NCBI GenBank assembly: GCA_033002965.1
Contig: JAURVB010014872.1
Coordinates: 85,128 to 149,127 of the forward strand
Direction of reading: 5' to 3'
DNA from: Piper betle
Taxonomy: Eukaryota; Streptophyta; Magnoliopsida; Piperales; Piperaceae
Length of the DNA: 64,000 nucleotides
The notes under the pieces: model-generated
Database searches by the model: none
Told to the model about the DNA's origin: nothing
Seen by the model: the letters and a program-made list of their open reading frames with translations, nothing else
Position numbers and translations under genes: made by a program
Part shown: in pieces, positions 11,713-24,349 of the stretch
Position numbering within the stretch: the first letter of the stretch is position 1
Layout: each line of letters starts with the position of its first letter

Positions 11713-14700
11713 TATATATATATATATATATATTATATGTAGTTTGGGCGTGAAATCGCCCAGCATCGTGCTTCACTTTTATGTCGAATCGAATTGAGGG
11801 GGTTCAATGGGACCAAAAGCACTCTTGATATGCAAAAAAATGGTGAGAGTTAAGAAAATAAAAATAAAAATGAAAGGTCCACGAGTGAGGAAAGAGAAGG
11901 AAATTTTTACGTGGTTCCGTAGGGTTTAATATAAATCCTTAAGTCAGCCAGTGTAGTTTAGAAACTACAAATGTATTATTTTCCTTGATTTTTATAAGTT
12001 ACACAAAATAGTGAATCTTTTACCAATTTGATTTGATTCACCTTTAATAACTTAGATTTCAATGCCCTGCTTTTGTCATCTTCTAGTCTTCGAATGCTTA
12101 ACTATTAACTATTTAGCTTATTTAATAGTAATAATATATAATGTATACCGTAAATTATTATTTTCCCGCAATAAAATATATTAAATATAACTTATCACAT
12201 TTACTAAAATTAAATTACGAATATATATGGGTCATGATCAAGCAAAGGGGCCGCCATGGTCGCCCTCAAAGGGGTAGGTTAAGAAAGTGAGCATCCATAA
12301 TTTACCTTCGCAAACAACGTTGAATAAATAAAATGTAAAAATAAATTTAATAATAACTACAAGGTAATAACGTAATAATAAAGTCGACATGCATAAGCAG
12401 AGTAACAAAAAAACACAAGGCACTGTTGTTACCTTTGTATTAATTTATTGTTACCTTAATTTATATATAAACTCTAATTAAATAATTAGATGGACATAAT
12501 ATCTTAAAAAGTTCTAATTAAATGAGAAGATAAATTATAATAATTTAGTTTAATTTTTTAGTCGTATTTTAATTAGTCAAATCTCTTAGTTTTCATAAGA
12601 GTGTTACTTTTAGATTCCCATTTATTTAATAATAAGTGAAGATGTTGATCAGGTTTGAAAATTATCTCCGAGTTTTGCACATATACAAATGAACAATTTA
12701 CTTAAGTAATTGTAATTTTTTTACGTCCAAATATATCATTCCCATACAAGATTAGAGCTAATTATTTTAGTCTGATCTTTTCATGAAAATATTTATTTAT
12801 TTTTACTGTCTGTGTCATTTATAGCTAGAATTTTTCGGACGATTTTAGAATGGATATCAACAAATTCTTGAATAGTTACTTTCCTAGCGGCGTTATCTAG
12901 TTTGAATTTATTTATTCTTGTAGGCGTTGCGTATTGATATGACAAAATCCACTTTAATTACAGATCGGATATTCTAAAATAATTTTTAACAAAACTGCCA
13001 CTGGAATTCACAAATGTGAAAAAAATACCGTCGGCAAAAATGTTCCTTGGGCTTCACTGTTCTTTTATAAAAATTTCTTATTCTAAATTATATTTTATTG
13101 ACCAAAAATCCTGTTCCTTGGACTTCTTATCAGAGGTATAGGTTTGTTTCAACTTATTTTTTTAGTCTTCGTTGATCCGAGGAAGTACATGAGATGATAA
13201 GCATTCTAACCCACTAAATGTGATTGATTGGTTTATAGTCGCCACCACATACGAATGGGCCAGAGTTTTTTTAAAAAAATAGCTTGGGTAGATGCAAAGA
13301 CGTGATGATTAAAAGAAAGGATTTTTGGCAGCTTCAATGTTGGCTAGTGACTACAAATTACCACCACATAAGATTAGAAACGACACTTAACGGTTTTGGG
13401 CATGGTCACACCAAAACCTTCGGTCATTTATTTATAATTTTGTTTCCTTTTCAATATGCACCGTAAATTTTTTCGGAAAATTGTTTAGCTTAAGCTTTCT
13501 ATGATCACATTTTTTTAAAACAAAACAAGATTAAGTGTTTACCACATTAGTTAATGTACAAAAGCCATACGAACACTAAATTTTACGAAGATCAATACAT
13601 TCAGGTCAAGCAACCTTTCAAACAAACATATATGCTGATATAACAATATTTTATATGATTTTTACCGTTAACTTATATCTGTTAGTTTAGTTTTAGGATT
13701 AATTGGGAGGGAATAAATATATATTAGAGATATTAGGCTATTATGTTTTTAGGGTTGATTACTAGCTATTTGAGTAAATTTCATGGTGATTAATTGCAGG
13801 TCTGTGGTGCTTTGGGTGTGGATTAATGGAAAAAATCAAGTTTTTGGTAAAAAAATCGATAATCTGTGAATGTTTGTTGATTTGGCATTTTTTAGCATCA
13901 GAACTTGAAGTTGTCACTTTGAGACAGAAAGAGTTGAAGCAATTAAATTTAAAACTTGTCAACATCCAACAAAGAATGTGAAAGGACAAATAAAGCCGTC
14001 CTCCCTTGTTGGCTTGTGATAACTATGTGAAGATTTGTCAATATGTATGCCATTAAAGACAAAGCAATGCTAACCACTAGATTTTGAATGAAGCATCTAG
14101 ATTGATTTGATCATCAGACTTTGTTTGAAACAACCTTTTACTTCTTGTATCTATAGAATGACTTCACGTATAAAAAGAGGGGACGGCTAGGAGCGGCAGC
14201 TTGCTTGGCTCTTCTGTTCTATTTTGTTTTTTTTATTATTATTATTTACTTTTTTAGAAACTTTACAATGGGATTGAATAAATATTTTATATTTGTAGTT
14301 TGTCACTAATTTGCATTTCTAAGGTAAGGAATTCACTGAAATAGATCATGGAGTTTATATTTATGTGAAATAAATATTTTTATTTTATTCAAGGACTTTA
14401 CTGTTTATTGTGCCCGCCTTTTAATTTATCATTGGAAATTTATTTTATTTATAGATTCAATCATGTTTTTATCATTATTTAAAATAATTATTAATGACAA
14501 ATTCTTTGGGATTCAAAGTTTATAATAAAATTATTTACTACTTGTCAATTTCAATTTATGCATTTATAATTATTCATTTGATTTTATTCGATTGAAGATG
14601 GGAGTGCATATTTTAGAATAAATAAAAGGCTTTCACGATATAATATTCCACAATAACAAATATTAAATTCAAGAATACTACGAGAGAAAGAAAAATTAAA

Positions 14701-15102
14701 ATTTTATTAATGATCATAAATATGAATTTCCATAATTTATGGAGTGTGAATTATGGTACCCTAGATTGTGAACATTTGAAGGTTTTTTTATTGTTTATTT
14801 GCTTTTGTTTAACTTTCATTGAATTAGAGATTATTCTTTTTGTTCTTTTTCGTTATCTTCATAACTTGCATTCTTGTAGTTTTAGTAAATTAGTTAAGAA
14901 CAACTTAATTTGCCTCGAAATATCATTTGTCATTACTAAACTATAAGTTATCAATTGATTTGCGCACATGCTAGTAATATTTTAAAACACAACATATGCA
15001 TATACATATGATTAAACATACTTATGACGATAAACAATGTTGCTGAGACGTGATTAATTACTTGAAACAAACACAAAGACATTTACATCATGCATGACGA
15101 AG

Positions 15103-17039
15103 CTACTGAAGCTGGTAAAGATGGCTTGATAGCCTAGGAGCAACAATGGCATCCAGAGGAGTTGCTTTGGGCATGGTCAGACCCAATCCTTCACTCATGT
15201 CCACAGGTTCATCCCCTGGGTCGCCATGTCGAAGCTGTGAAGAAGGCGAGCCAGTGTCAAATGCATAACTTGAACTGCAAATGAGATTCCTGGGCACATC
15301 CTTCTACCCGCCCCAAATGGAATGAACTGGAAATTTTGCCCTCTAAAATCCACATCTTTGTGGGTAGCTTAGGAACCTCTCTGGCTTGAACTCGGATGGG
15401 TCCTCCCACACAATTGGGTCTCGGTGGATCCTCCACAGATTGAACAAGACTTGTGTGCCTGCTGGAACATAAAAACCTCCAACATTGCAGTCTTCAATTG
15501 CTTCATGAGGTACCGAAAGTGGTCCAGCAGGGTAAATGCGCAATGTTTCTTTGACGATGGCTTGAAGGTATGGAAGGTTTCCAATGTCTGATTCATCCAC
15601 ATTTCTTTCACTCCCCACAACACCATCCACTTCTTCTTGTGCCTTCTTTAGGACATGGCGGTTGTTTAGTAGCAGCGAGAGTGCCCAGGTCATTGTAACA
15701 TATGTGGTATCGCTTGCAGCAAGAATCATCGTCTGCACCATATACAATCGTATAGTCACGCAATCGTAGTGCTACATGTGATATTTATTAAACCTTATCA
15801 TGTTAACAAATTTCTTTTTAATAAATATATGATTAATTAGAACCCAGATGGTAAAACAATAGCCGCCGATCAGTCATTATTTTTTAGAGATTAATTTCTT
15901 TTTATTCACAAAATCTTAACAACTACCTTGCTTCTCTGTCAAACTGCTCGTATAAATACTTTCTTGGTTACGACCACCATTGAAATAATTTACCATGCAA
16001 GATTTGAATCAATATGCCTAACTGTAAACATTAAGTAGAGTTATTAATAACAAATTAATTACACATGCTATTATAATCTCACCAGTAAAGTTGCCTTCAT
16101 GGTGAGCTCAGGATCGCAATCAGTCACCGGAAAACAATCGATCGTTGAAAGCATCACGTCGATGAGGTCCTGGCCTGCCGTCACACCCGTCGTCGTCCTC
16201 CGGCGGCGATGCTCCTCGATCCATCCAGTCGCTAGGGAGTCGAGCTTCCTCTCCGTCTCCTTCATGGCCCGAATATACCCTCCAATGTCCAACCACTCCA
16301 AACATGGAATTGCATCCGAAGGAACCAGAACCCCCATCAAATAGAACAAGCTCTCAACGGCAGCCTTATACTCACCGGCCTCGTCATCCCCGTCGGCGTC
16401 CTCACCGTAGTAACGCTTTCCGGCCACCATCATGGCCACGTTATTAAAGGCGAGATCGGCCAGCCACTGCTTGAACTCCACCTTCACCGGCCGCCGGTGG
16501 TTCTTCTCCCAAAGGTGGTGCAACCACCTAACACTCAAACTCACCTCCATGGCTCTGATTTGATTCGTGAGCTCGAGTTGCCGGCCGGAGAGGAGTTGGA
16601 GGGTGGCCAGCTTCCTGGCCTCGCGCCAGTAGGCGCCGTATGGGGCGAGTCCGAACATGGAGTAGTTGTAGGCAAGGAACTTGCCGGCGGCAAGGAGGGG
16701 GCGGTTGGCGAGGGCCTTGTCGTGGACGGTGAGGCACTCCTTGGCCACCTCCCAGCTGCTGACCACCACCGTCCGGCGCTGGCCGATCCAGAGAGTGAAG
16801 GCCGGGCCGTAGCTGTCGGCCATGGCGCCGAGGGTCCTGGCCAGTGTTTGCTTCCCTCCGAGAAGGTGGAGATGGCCTAACACAGGCCATCTTCCTCTTG
16901 GTTCTGGTGCTTCTTTGGATCTAGCTATCTTTTTTCGTTGTTTTTGTAAGAACCAATTTGGTAGGAAGCTAAAGATCAGACAGGAAATGGTGATCATGAG
17001 GAGTGCAAGTATTAACGGTTGAAGTAGAAGAAGGTCCAT
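15103..17039 (-). pseudogene. CYP82-like cytochrome P450, copy B (paired frameshifts in exon 2)
   Basis: Exon 1 is 16,083-17,039 (957 nt, fully open, 319 codons), intron 15,733-16,082, exon 2 15,103-15,732. Exon 1 holds the membrane anchor, proline hinge and the WREARK C-helix. Exon 2 has one extra G near 15,366 and one base missing near 15,214. The total length is unchanged at 630 nt, but about 150 nt between the two are out of frame and a stop comes right after the first lesion. The lost stretch contains the [11 protein letters not shown] heme motif, so no functional enzyme can be made. The gene is otherwise nearly identical to copy A, including the intron, but lacks A's exon 1 lesion. The two copies therefore decayed independently after the tandem duplication. 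Confidence 0.88.
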
Positions 17040-17080
17040 GTTTTTGGGAAGGAAATGCGGATAGCTATTGTACCAGAGAG

Positions 17081-17088
17081 CTATATAG
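17081..17088 (-). promoter_or_regulatory. Candidate TATA box of P450 copy B
   Basis: CTATATAG lies 42-49 bp upstream of the ATG at 17,039, identical in sequence and spacing to the copy A box. Confidence 0.4.
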
Positions 17089-17989
17089 GGGCCTTGTTCA
17101 TAAGGTTCATTTAGTGAAGTACGGTTTTCTTTTCCTCAAAGGGAAAAGTACAGATAATGGGAGTAACATATGGTGACGTGCTTAGATCTTGCGTTTCCAA
17201 CACCACAAAGACAAAAATTAAGGTTGGATAAGACGTAGTAAGAGGATACAGATGTCGGAGATTTTGGCCGCTCATTTTTCAACAAAGATGAGCTGCATAG
17301 CGCGACTAACATTAGTCAATATTGATCAATCTGGATAGCTGATTAGGACAACAAAATCTATCACTAGGTTATCTTCCGCTTTCCAATAAAATTAAGGATC
17401 TTTATTTTTTTCTTTCTTCATTTTATAATTTTTATTTTCCTCCGTTGGCAGCTTATATACGTCACAAAGAATATTATGTACAGTCGAGCATACTTGGAAT
17501 ATGATGCAGGTTATCCAATAATATTTATTATTAAAATATTTTATTTATTTTTATTTTTAATAGATTTGTATGTAATTTTCATATTTTATTTTTTGAGATT
17601 TTGAAAATATTTTTATTTGTTGCCTACAAGCAATAGGCTAATTTTCTTGTACTTTGATGAATTTTTTTTATGATGATTCGATTGCATGCAGGCCTATATC
17701 TAACTAGGTTTGTTTTTTATTTTTTAGAAAGTGGTAATTTAGATCATCTTCTTCATCATCATATGGTGGAAGTGCTTTTATTGCGTCATTCGGTAAAAAT
17801 ACTTTTGTTGGTTTCTATATCGAACATCAATAATTGTTTTCTTCATTCCCATCAGGTTGATTATTTTTACTCCTAATCTATTGCATATTCAATTTTCTTG
17901 ATCATGGCTCCTGTAAGTTTTTTTCATCTTGACAAAAATAATTTGTTTGAATACCAAAATTTTCCGGCTAGGAGAAGAGTGCACATCAG

Positions 17990-18540
17990 GGGTGGACTTG
18001 GAACAAGGACATATCATTTGTTTGATTTGGTTAAAACCAAAACGAACTAATTCTATAATTACCCGAATTAAGGTTGTTCGGTTAACAAAATAAAAACCAA
18101 ACTATAATTAATAGCACATATTTAGAAGCTAATTATAAATTTATTACGAAAATTTACATGACTATTTTTCTAATTTGGGACATTGTATAATAGGTACATA
18201 CTATATAATGTATTAAACTTTTATCTCTTATGCATACATAAATAGGGTTTTTTTAATAAATTGAACAAAAATAATAATTTTATAAATCTTTATTTTGTAT
18301 TGTAGTAAATTAAATACACAAAGGCACATGTACAATAAAAAAGTGAAGGAACTAATACAAATAAATCTCTTTCCATTTATTAATTTATTTGGTTTGATCG
18401 GTTTCGTCCAAAACCAAACATACCAAACTAAGTTTGTTGATTTTTAATTTTAACCCAACTACGACTAAACCGACGTATAACCGAATTATTGGAATGAATT
18501 TAGTTCAATCAGTTTGGTCAACCAAACATGCTCACCTCGA
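17990..18540. repeat. AACC-rich dispersed element, fuller copy
   Basis: It begins at AGGGGTGGACTTGGAACAAGG and ends near CATGCTCACCTCGACTTGG. The two ends are loosely inverted, and CATCAG occurs at both outer flanks, but the match is too weak to fix a target duplication. The interior is rich in AACCAAA/GGTTTGGTT. Block 2 lacks it at the matching place near 36,520, so it may have inserted after the large duplication, or been lost from block 2. Confidence 0.35.
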
Positions 18541-18851
18541 CTTGGATCCCTCAACCCAAAGTCCGGATCATCAGGCTTGCTCACTCATTGATTACCACTT
18601 GGCAAGTCCAGTTCATGCAACATGTAGGCCTTGGTTTGGATGAGATTTGGGCCACGCACACTAAAAGTTATTTTGGTTTGGCCTCACAAACACAGCCGGC
18701 TAGAAATTCTCTCTTTTAACTTTCATCTTCCCACAAGGGTGATGAGTTGGAACTTGGAAGCCACCGTCACCCACTCGGCCTTGTGACACGCCAACACCCA
18801 CCTTGCCGCCACCCAGTCATTGTTGTAGGGGATGAGATGTATATTACGATT

Positions 18852-19262
18852 TTAGTTCTTGGATTTGTTGACGGGTATGGAGGTGGTAGTGCTTCTTCCT
18901 GGGCGGATGGTCGGCGTCTTGGTGTCCCCGGAGCCGCCTTCCATGTCATCACTCCCGGATCTGCTCTCATACACTTCTCTATTTTTGTTGCTGTTGATGT
19001 TATTGTTGGTGGTCTGGGTTTTAGCTTTTGCACGCTCCCATTGGGGAGCTTTCTACATTCTGGTTTGCCCCATCAAACAAGGAACTCCAGTAGGATGGAG
19101 TGCAATGAGGATGAAGAAGGGGGTGGTGGTAGTGTACCAGTGTAGGGAGAGTCCGGGGAGGAGCTGAAGATGCAATTGGCGACAACGACGGCAATGGGGG
19201 GCGAGCATTTTTGAAGGGGATGTTGGCCGCCACCACTCTTGCACGGGAGGCTTCCCGTAACA
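18852..19262 (-). pseudogene. HD-ZIP class IV homeobox gene, 5' fragment (copy 1)
   Basis: On the minus strand, interrupted frames recover the start of an ANL2/PDF2-type HD-ZIP IV transcription factor. First comes an ARVVAANIPF segment (family: GGARIVADIPY-like). Then comes the acidic ESRSGSDDMEGGSGD block. After a frameshift come QDADHPPRKKHYHLHT and RQQIQEL, the beginning of the homeodomain (family: KKRYHRHTPQQIQELE). It stops inside homeodomain helix 1; the zipper and START domain are absent. At the 5' side it is cut at GTAACACC (about 19,256), where LTR-like DNA begins. It is clearly non-functional as a protein. A matching copy is at 36,799-37,165. Plus-strand ORFs here are shadows. Confidence 0.7.
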
Positions 19263-20560
19263 CCTGGATTTGGTTTGATTTGGCCGAAAATAAAACCAAA
19301 TCGTTAAATTTTGAAATATTAATTTATAATTTATTAAAATTAAAAACTGATGCAAGAAAGACCTAAACACGAAGGAATTTAATCCATAAACAACACAAAA
19401 AATGCATGTATGATGCTTAGGGTTTGGTTCATTCAAATAGGACATACTAAATAAGTTGAATTTGCATAAGAGACTAAGTTTTTAAATAAAATTCGGTAGA
19501 GTCTCCTCATTAAATAAAATAATAAAAATTTTACACAGCCTATATAATTATTATTTAATTACAGAATAGTCTTAGAATATTTTATAATATTACTTAGCAT
19601 TCACAAAAGTATTTATAAGGCATTACACTACATTCTTAAATCATTTACATTATATTTAGCACAAATTTTACATTCATGAGGTTGTTGGCTTATCTGCAAG
19701 TATAAATCAGAGAAGCTCTTCCAATATATGTTCCTTCTTTGCTATGTGTACCTAAACAAGTAACAAAATTTCGCTTGTTTATATTATTTAACCATCAGTT
19801 TTAGAACTCTGAGGCTTGGAGGAATTGGCACAAAATAAATTAGAGCTTTATACCCCAGAGTATTTTATTTGAAAAATAGAGGAAATATAAATAGGTAACT
19901 AAAATCTAGCAACTACAATGATATCATAACATGAGGCACAAGTCGGCATGGGTCACAACACAAGTCTAAAGGTCACACAGTCACAACATAATCATATAAT
20001 CTATAGTCACATAACGTCTACATAAATGTGTCATACATAACAAGAAATACTAGAAGTCTCCAAGGGACACAACACAAACAACACCAAAATCTACAATACC
20101 AAAAGTTGGTCCAACATCAACAAGAGTCCTTATGATATGCGAAGCTACTCCAGCATGCCAAGCCTGAGCACCTACATAATATTAGAATATATATTAGCAA
20201 TGAGTGTCACTGAGTTTCAAATAACTAATAGGAAAAAATTTCAATACTGACGAATAAGTAAAATAATTATCTACGAGGAACTAAAATAAAACAATAACAT
20301 TTTTACGACACACTGATCATAAGTGGCTAATAAGGCCTGATCATAATCACAAGAAACCGTATACATGGATCGGATAATAGCTCACAGTAACATGCATATA
20401 ATATGACCAATAAGGCTTAACAGATTATCATTGAACATTGCATGGTCCAGATATAGTCGATGAAGGCATACACATGTTGAAATATACATACACTACTAGC
20501 ATGTAGTAACCTGATATCATATACATAATTGCCAATCTAACACCACAAGCGGGTGTCGAC
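19263..20560. other. AT-rich LTR-like tail of block 1
   Basis: Non-coding DNA matching 37,157-38,400 in block 2. It starts at GTAACACC (TGTAACAC in block 2), a common plant Ty3-type LTR start, and includes a region resembling the repeat at 27,314-28,890 (CACCTACATAATATTAGAATATATATTAGCAATGAGTGTCACTG-type sequence). The LTR assignment rests on the terminal motif and the repetition; no paired LTR or PBS is seen. Confidence 0.4.
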
Positions 20561-22800
20561 CGAACCTCCCGGTGACGTCATGCTCATTCACCTCGCGTGT
20601 AAGTCAAAATCCAAAAACATATTACATATATAAGGTTTAGGCATAAACAATTTAAGTAACGCTAAAGTAAGAGTTCAAGTGGATCTTGTAACTTATGAAA
20701 TCTCATCAATGGATCTCATCTTTGAGGTTTTATCAAACTGTAAGTTTGATTAAATGACCTATAAATAGTAGGATCAAATAAAATATCACTAACTTCATTC
20801 TATGATTTAAATCAAATCACATGAGCTAAGCAGATGATATAGGAGAAAAGAGTCCTAATGAACCTAAGAAGAGCTCATCGACCTACCACGGCAAGCCCAA
20901 CTCCGAGCGGCCTAGCTATAAGGACAGCTATACGACCTTGTATGATGAATGCATGCAATACATAAAGAGTTATATATGCAGGAAGAATGTATGACATACA
21001 ATAAGAAATTAAATAATACACAACTGATCTAATCTGATAGTCGTGTTCATACGTGAATTCTGATATCGTGAAATAAGTTGAACTAGTTAATAAACCAAGT
21101 GCTTAAATGATAAGTGTGATGTTGGCATATTAGGAACATTAAGTGGGCATAAACCACCTCAATTAAGATTCAAATGATGTCAGGGTGTTTGGGGATCTTG
21201 ACACATAAGCTTGAGCTATCCTAACATACTACACAATAGCGTTATAGTTAAATTATTATTAAAATAATCAAATCTGATTGGTAAATTAGTTGGTAACCCA
21301 ATGATTAGATCACCAAGACCAATTGAGTTCTGAAACATAAAAGATGTTGAATCAGACAAATTTGGTTGGCTCCAGTTGAGCGAATTGAGATATTATCATC
21401 ACCCAACCAAACTATAATAATTTTATTAATTAAAAATTTTATCATTTATTAAAATAATTTCATTGTGAATTAATTAAGATTACATAGTAAGTTCATTTTA
21501 TAATATAACTTGCACAGAAATTATTATTACAATACCTATTTAACTAATTAATATTTGGCGTGCTACCTGAGATGACTTGTTCACAACCCAAATTTATAAA
21601 ATTAAATATTTTTCTATTTACAACCTTGATTAGGTGATGTTTTACCGTTCACCATCAACAAACACACAAAATACAACTCAAATATCAATGAAGATATGAT
21701 AAACTTTATATAAAAATCAAAACTTTATAACGATCTAATATTAAAAATATATTGAATAATATATTAAAATGATATGAAATGCATGATCTAACAAGAGTCT
21801 ACATGCAACAATGCAAATCACGCAAAACAACTAAATAATAGGTAAGAAAAGCACTCTTGGAGGAAGAGGAAGAGAAAGGGGGAAGAAAAGGGAGAAAAAG
21901 GAGAAAGAGAGGAAGAAAATAGGGGGGAAAGGGGAAAGAGGGAAGAAGGGGAGGGCGGCGACTAAGAGGAAGAGGGAAGAGGAGAAGAGAAAAAAGGGTA
22001 GCTAGGGTTCAAAAAAAAAAAACCTTATCCAACGCTGGCACAAATGTGCCCCGAGAGTGCCTTTGCGTCTCACACTGGGATGCATGTGCACAACATCCGA
22101 GGGCACAAAGGCACTGGGAGGGCACCCTTGTGCTCGACACTTTTTGCCGTGACAATGAGAAAAGAGGGAAAGAAAAGAAAGAGGAGGAAGGGAAAATAAA
22201 AGAAAAGGGGAAGGACAACTTTTAATACGCCGAGTATGCATTCGACACAACTCTAGCACGACATGCGCCCTAGGCTAGCTAAAACACTTGAAACCATAAT
22301 AAGGTTACAACTAGGTAATTGGGGCCGACCGAATAATACTCGATGGTGGACGTGCCCAATGCCGATATCCACAACATCGCATAAGGACCCACTTAGCGCC
22401 AACCCAATCGAATCGAACTAACTGCACATTTCCAAGTCAAATAAAACATGAAACTGATCATAAAAATGGAATAATAATGGACCGAATTTTATGCTTCCTC
22501 CAACAACTAAATCTTTCTTCCTCCCACACATCAATCTCTCCATCCTCGATTTCTTCTTACCATGGTAGAACATGTAGCATCATGGATCAGCACTACTGGA
22601 TTTTTTTTGTTTTTCTAAAATAAAAGAAATTGGAATGATGGATGACAACGGAGTTCATTAGAAGAAAAAAGGGATGAAACAAACACACTGGAAAGGGAGA
22701 AGGTGAAATTTACGTCGATTGATGATTGTGAACCGGGAAATATTTTTAATGCGTGAACCAAAATTTATCTAAATCTAGACCCAAGTTGTCAGACCAAGTT
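20561..22800. other. Non-coding DNA with a long purine tract
   Basis: No supportable gene. The 3' half contains a strongly purine-biased plus-strand segment at about 21,859-22,018 (G/A runs such as GGGGGGAAAGGGGAAAGAGGG) and a smaller one at 22,155-22,218. Such tracts occur in plant Ty3-type retrotransposons and in promoters. The short minus-strand ORFs at 22,002-22,259 are the complement of this tract (Ser/Phe/Leu-rich) and are not called as genes. Confidence 0.5.
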
Positions 22801-24000
22801 GCATTCACTCTAGTTGACAAATGGTGAGTAAGGAGCGAACAAGCCTGGTAAATACGTGGCACCTACGTGCCTGTGATCCAGACTCGACGACCCAAACTTC
22901 CTCCTTGCCGCAGACTTGCAGGTGGGCCACCCCATCTGACACGTGCACCTGCCATGCCTGCTATGTGGGATCGCCAAGGCTCCTCCGGACGTGGTTTACA
23001 TGCATGGCAGTGTGTTGTAGCCAAACGCCTTGCTCAAATATCAACCGCACATATGTCAGGCGATGCTCCCCACATGGTTATGCCCACATCAGCAGCACCA
23101 TTTGTGTAATCTGCTGTTGTGGCAGTCCATCCAAGTGCCATGTCAGCAATCCTTTTGGCCTCTGAACTTCCCACGGCATTCATAATCAGCTCCCTCCAGG
23201 GAGCTCATATCTCTTCTGGTGAGTGGAAATTTAGTTGCCGCCCAACGCCACCAACTACATTTCATAATTTTGTAAAGAAATATCGTAAAAATTTTGAAAT
23301 ATGGGCTTCTTAACACTAACTTATCAAAAGAAGGCTTTTTCTCCAATGAGATTGGCCACTATGCCAACTAAATATCCTTCTTTTGTCTCCCCTCCAAGCC
23401 GTTCACCTATTCACCTGCCCGCGAAGAGTTCGCAAATTGCTAGCAAATCAACTACACTTGGCTTTAATGGCTTCACCCGGTTAAACTCGTAGTGCATTTG
23501 ATGAGTTGTGCTCCTGCTATGCTTCTTGGCCTTCCCATGGCCACTCCTGCCTATTTAGTTTCTTCGGGTGATGTACCCCTTGCTTTATACACCATAAACC
23601 AATGCTTCTGTTATAAATGTTCGTGATACTGATGTTTCGTTATATGACTTCTTTGAGACTTGTGTTGAGCAACAAGTGCTCTGCCGATTGGCCGCTCTAA
23701 AAAATAAAACTTGATGTGTTGATTCGAATGTTACCTGTGATAACGGGGATTTTGTCAAGGTTGTTGCGATATTCCTAGAAAGCGTTCGGTCACATTGAAA
23801 GTCGTGAAAACATAAAGATAACCCAAGAGGTACGACGAATTCGATGAGAATTTGTGGAATACGTGAAGACTCATTAGTGAGGATTCCAATGCTCATAGTG
23901 TTTGGAGTTGGCTCTTAATTTTTAAGTGGTATTCATATCTCTAGTCTATAAATATGTGATTAAAGGTATGTATTCGGTATGTATTCGGTATGCTTTTCCT
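22801..24000. other. Moderately GC-rich sequence, no recognised gene
   Basis: The 22,821-23,165 stretch is open in two frames and is GC-richer than its surroundings, so it may be a remnant of a coding or transposon sequence. Neither translation resembles a family I know, and the Cys-rich reading looks like codon-shift noise. Nothing can be supported beyond that. Confidence 0.3.
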
Positions 24001-24110
24001 TTGGGGAAGTCCCATGGAGGGTTCTCCTTTATGGAAGATTTGAGGGATTACAGATCTAGACGATCTCTAGATCTAGACAGGGGTCAATTTTGGTAGTGCA
24101 CGTAAGAGAA

Positions 24111-24170
24111 AATGAAATTGTTTGTGAGATGAAGATATGAAATGAAATTGTTTGTGAGATGAAGATATGA
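24111..24170. repeat. 30-bp direct tandem duplication
   Basis: The unit begins AATGAAATTGTTTGTGAGAT and ends GAAGATATGA. It occurs twice back to back at 24,111-24,140 and 24,141-24,170. Just downstream (about 24,240-24,345) a GGGTGGAGTTTTTCACA motif recurs four times with small changes. Confidence 0.85.
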
Positions 24171-24349
24171 CTTCGGATTCTTCAATAAGATCAACAATGG
24201 TTAATTTCTTTTCTCTCTTAATTGGGAGGTAAGTGTTACTCTTTTGGGTGGAGTTTTTCACATTTGGGTGGAGTTTCTACTTTTATTGGGGTGAAGTTTT
24301 TCACACTTGGTAGAATTTATATGTATTGGGTGGAGTTTTTCCACATATA

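Larger units (their letters stand above)
4895..11715. repeat. Tandem duplication module A (contains P450 copy A)
   Basis: This stretch and 11,757-18,430 are tandem copies in direct orientation. They share a left landmark (TTATGTCGAATCGAATTGAG-type sequence at about 4,910 and 11,770), the long AT-rich 3' flank, the P450 gene and the 5' flank to about 11,700. The gene coordinates are offset by 6,772-6,775 bp. Non-gene parts, including 4,895-8,320 and 10,270-11,715, show no other supportable gene. The right edge lies next to a TA run near 11,710-11,733. Confidence 0.85.
11757..18430. repeat. Tandem duplication module B (contains P450 copy B)
   Basis: This is the second direct copy of the roughly 6.8-kb module. 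Small indels separate it from A; for example, about 50 bp upstream of the gene (CGCAAGTCAAGGTC and flanks, present in A and C) are missing near 17,455. The 11,757-15,100 and 17,040-17,990 parts hold no supportable gene. Confidence 0.85.

Noticed and set aside
18747..19167. Plus-strand ORFs with hydrophobic stretches (also 36,704-37,091)
   Set aside because: The minus strand encodes the HD-ZIP IV fragment; the plus-strand frames are its complement.
22821..23165. 114-codon Cys-rich ORF
   Set aside because: No family resemblance, overlapping alternative frame of similar length, no supporting gene structure.
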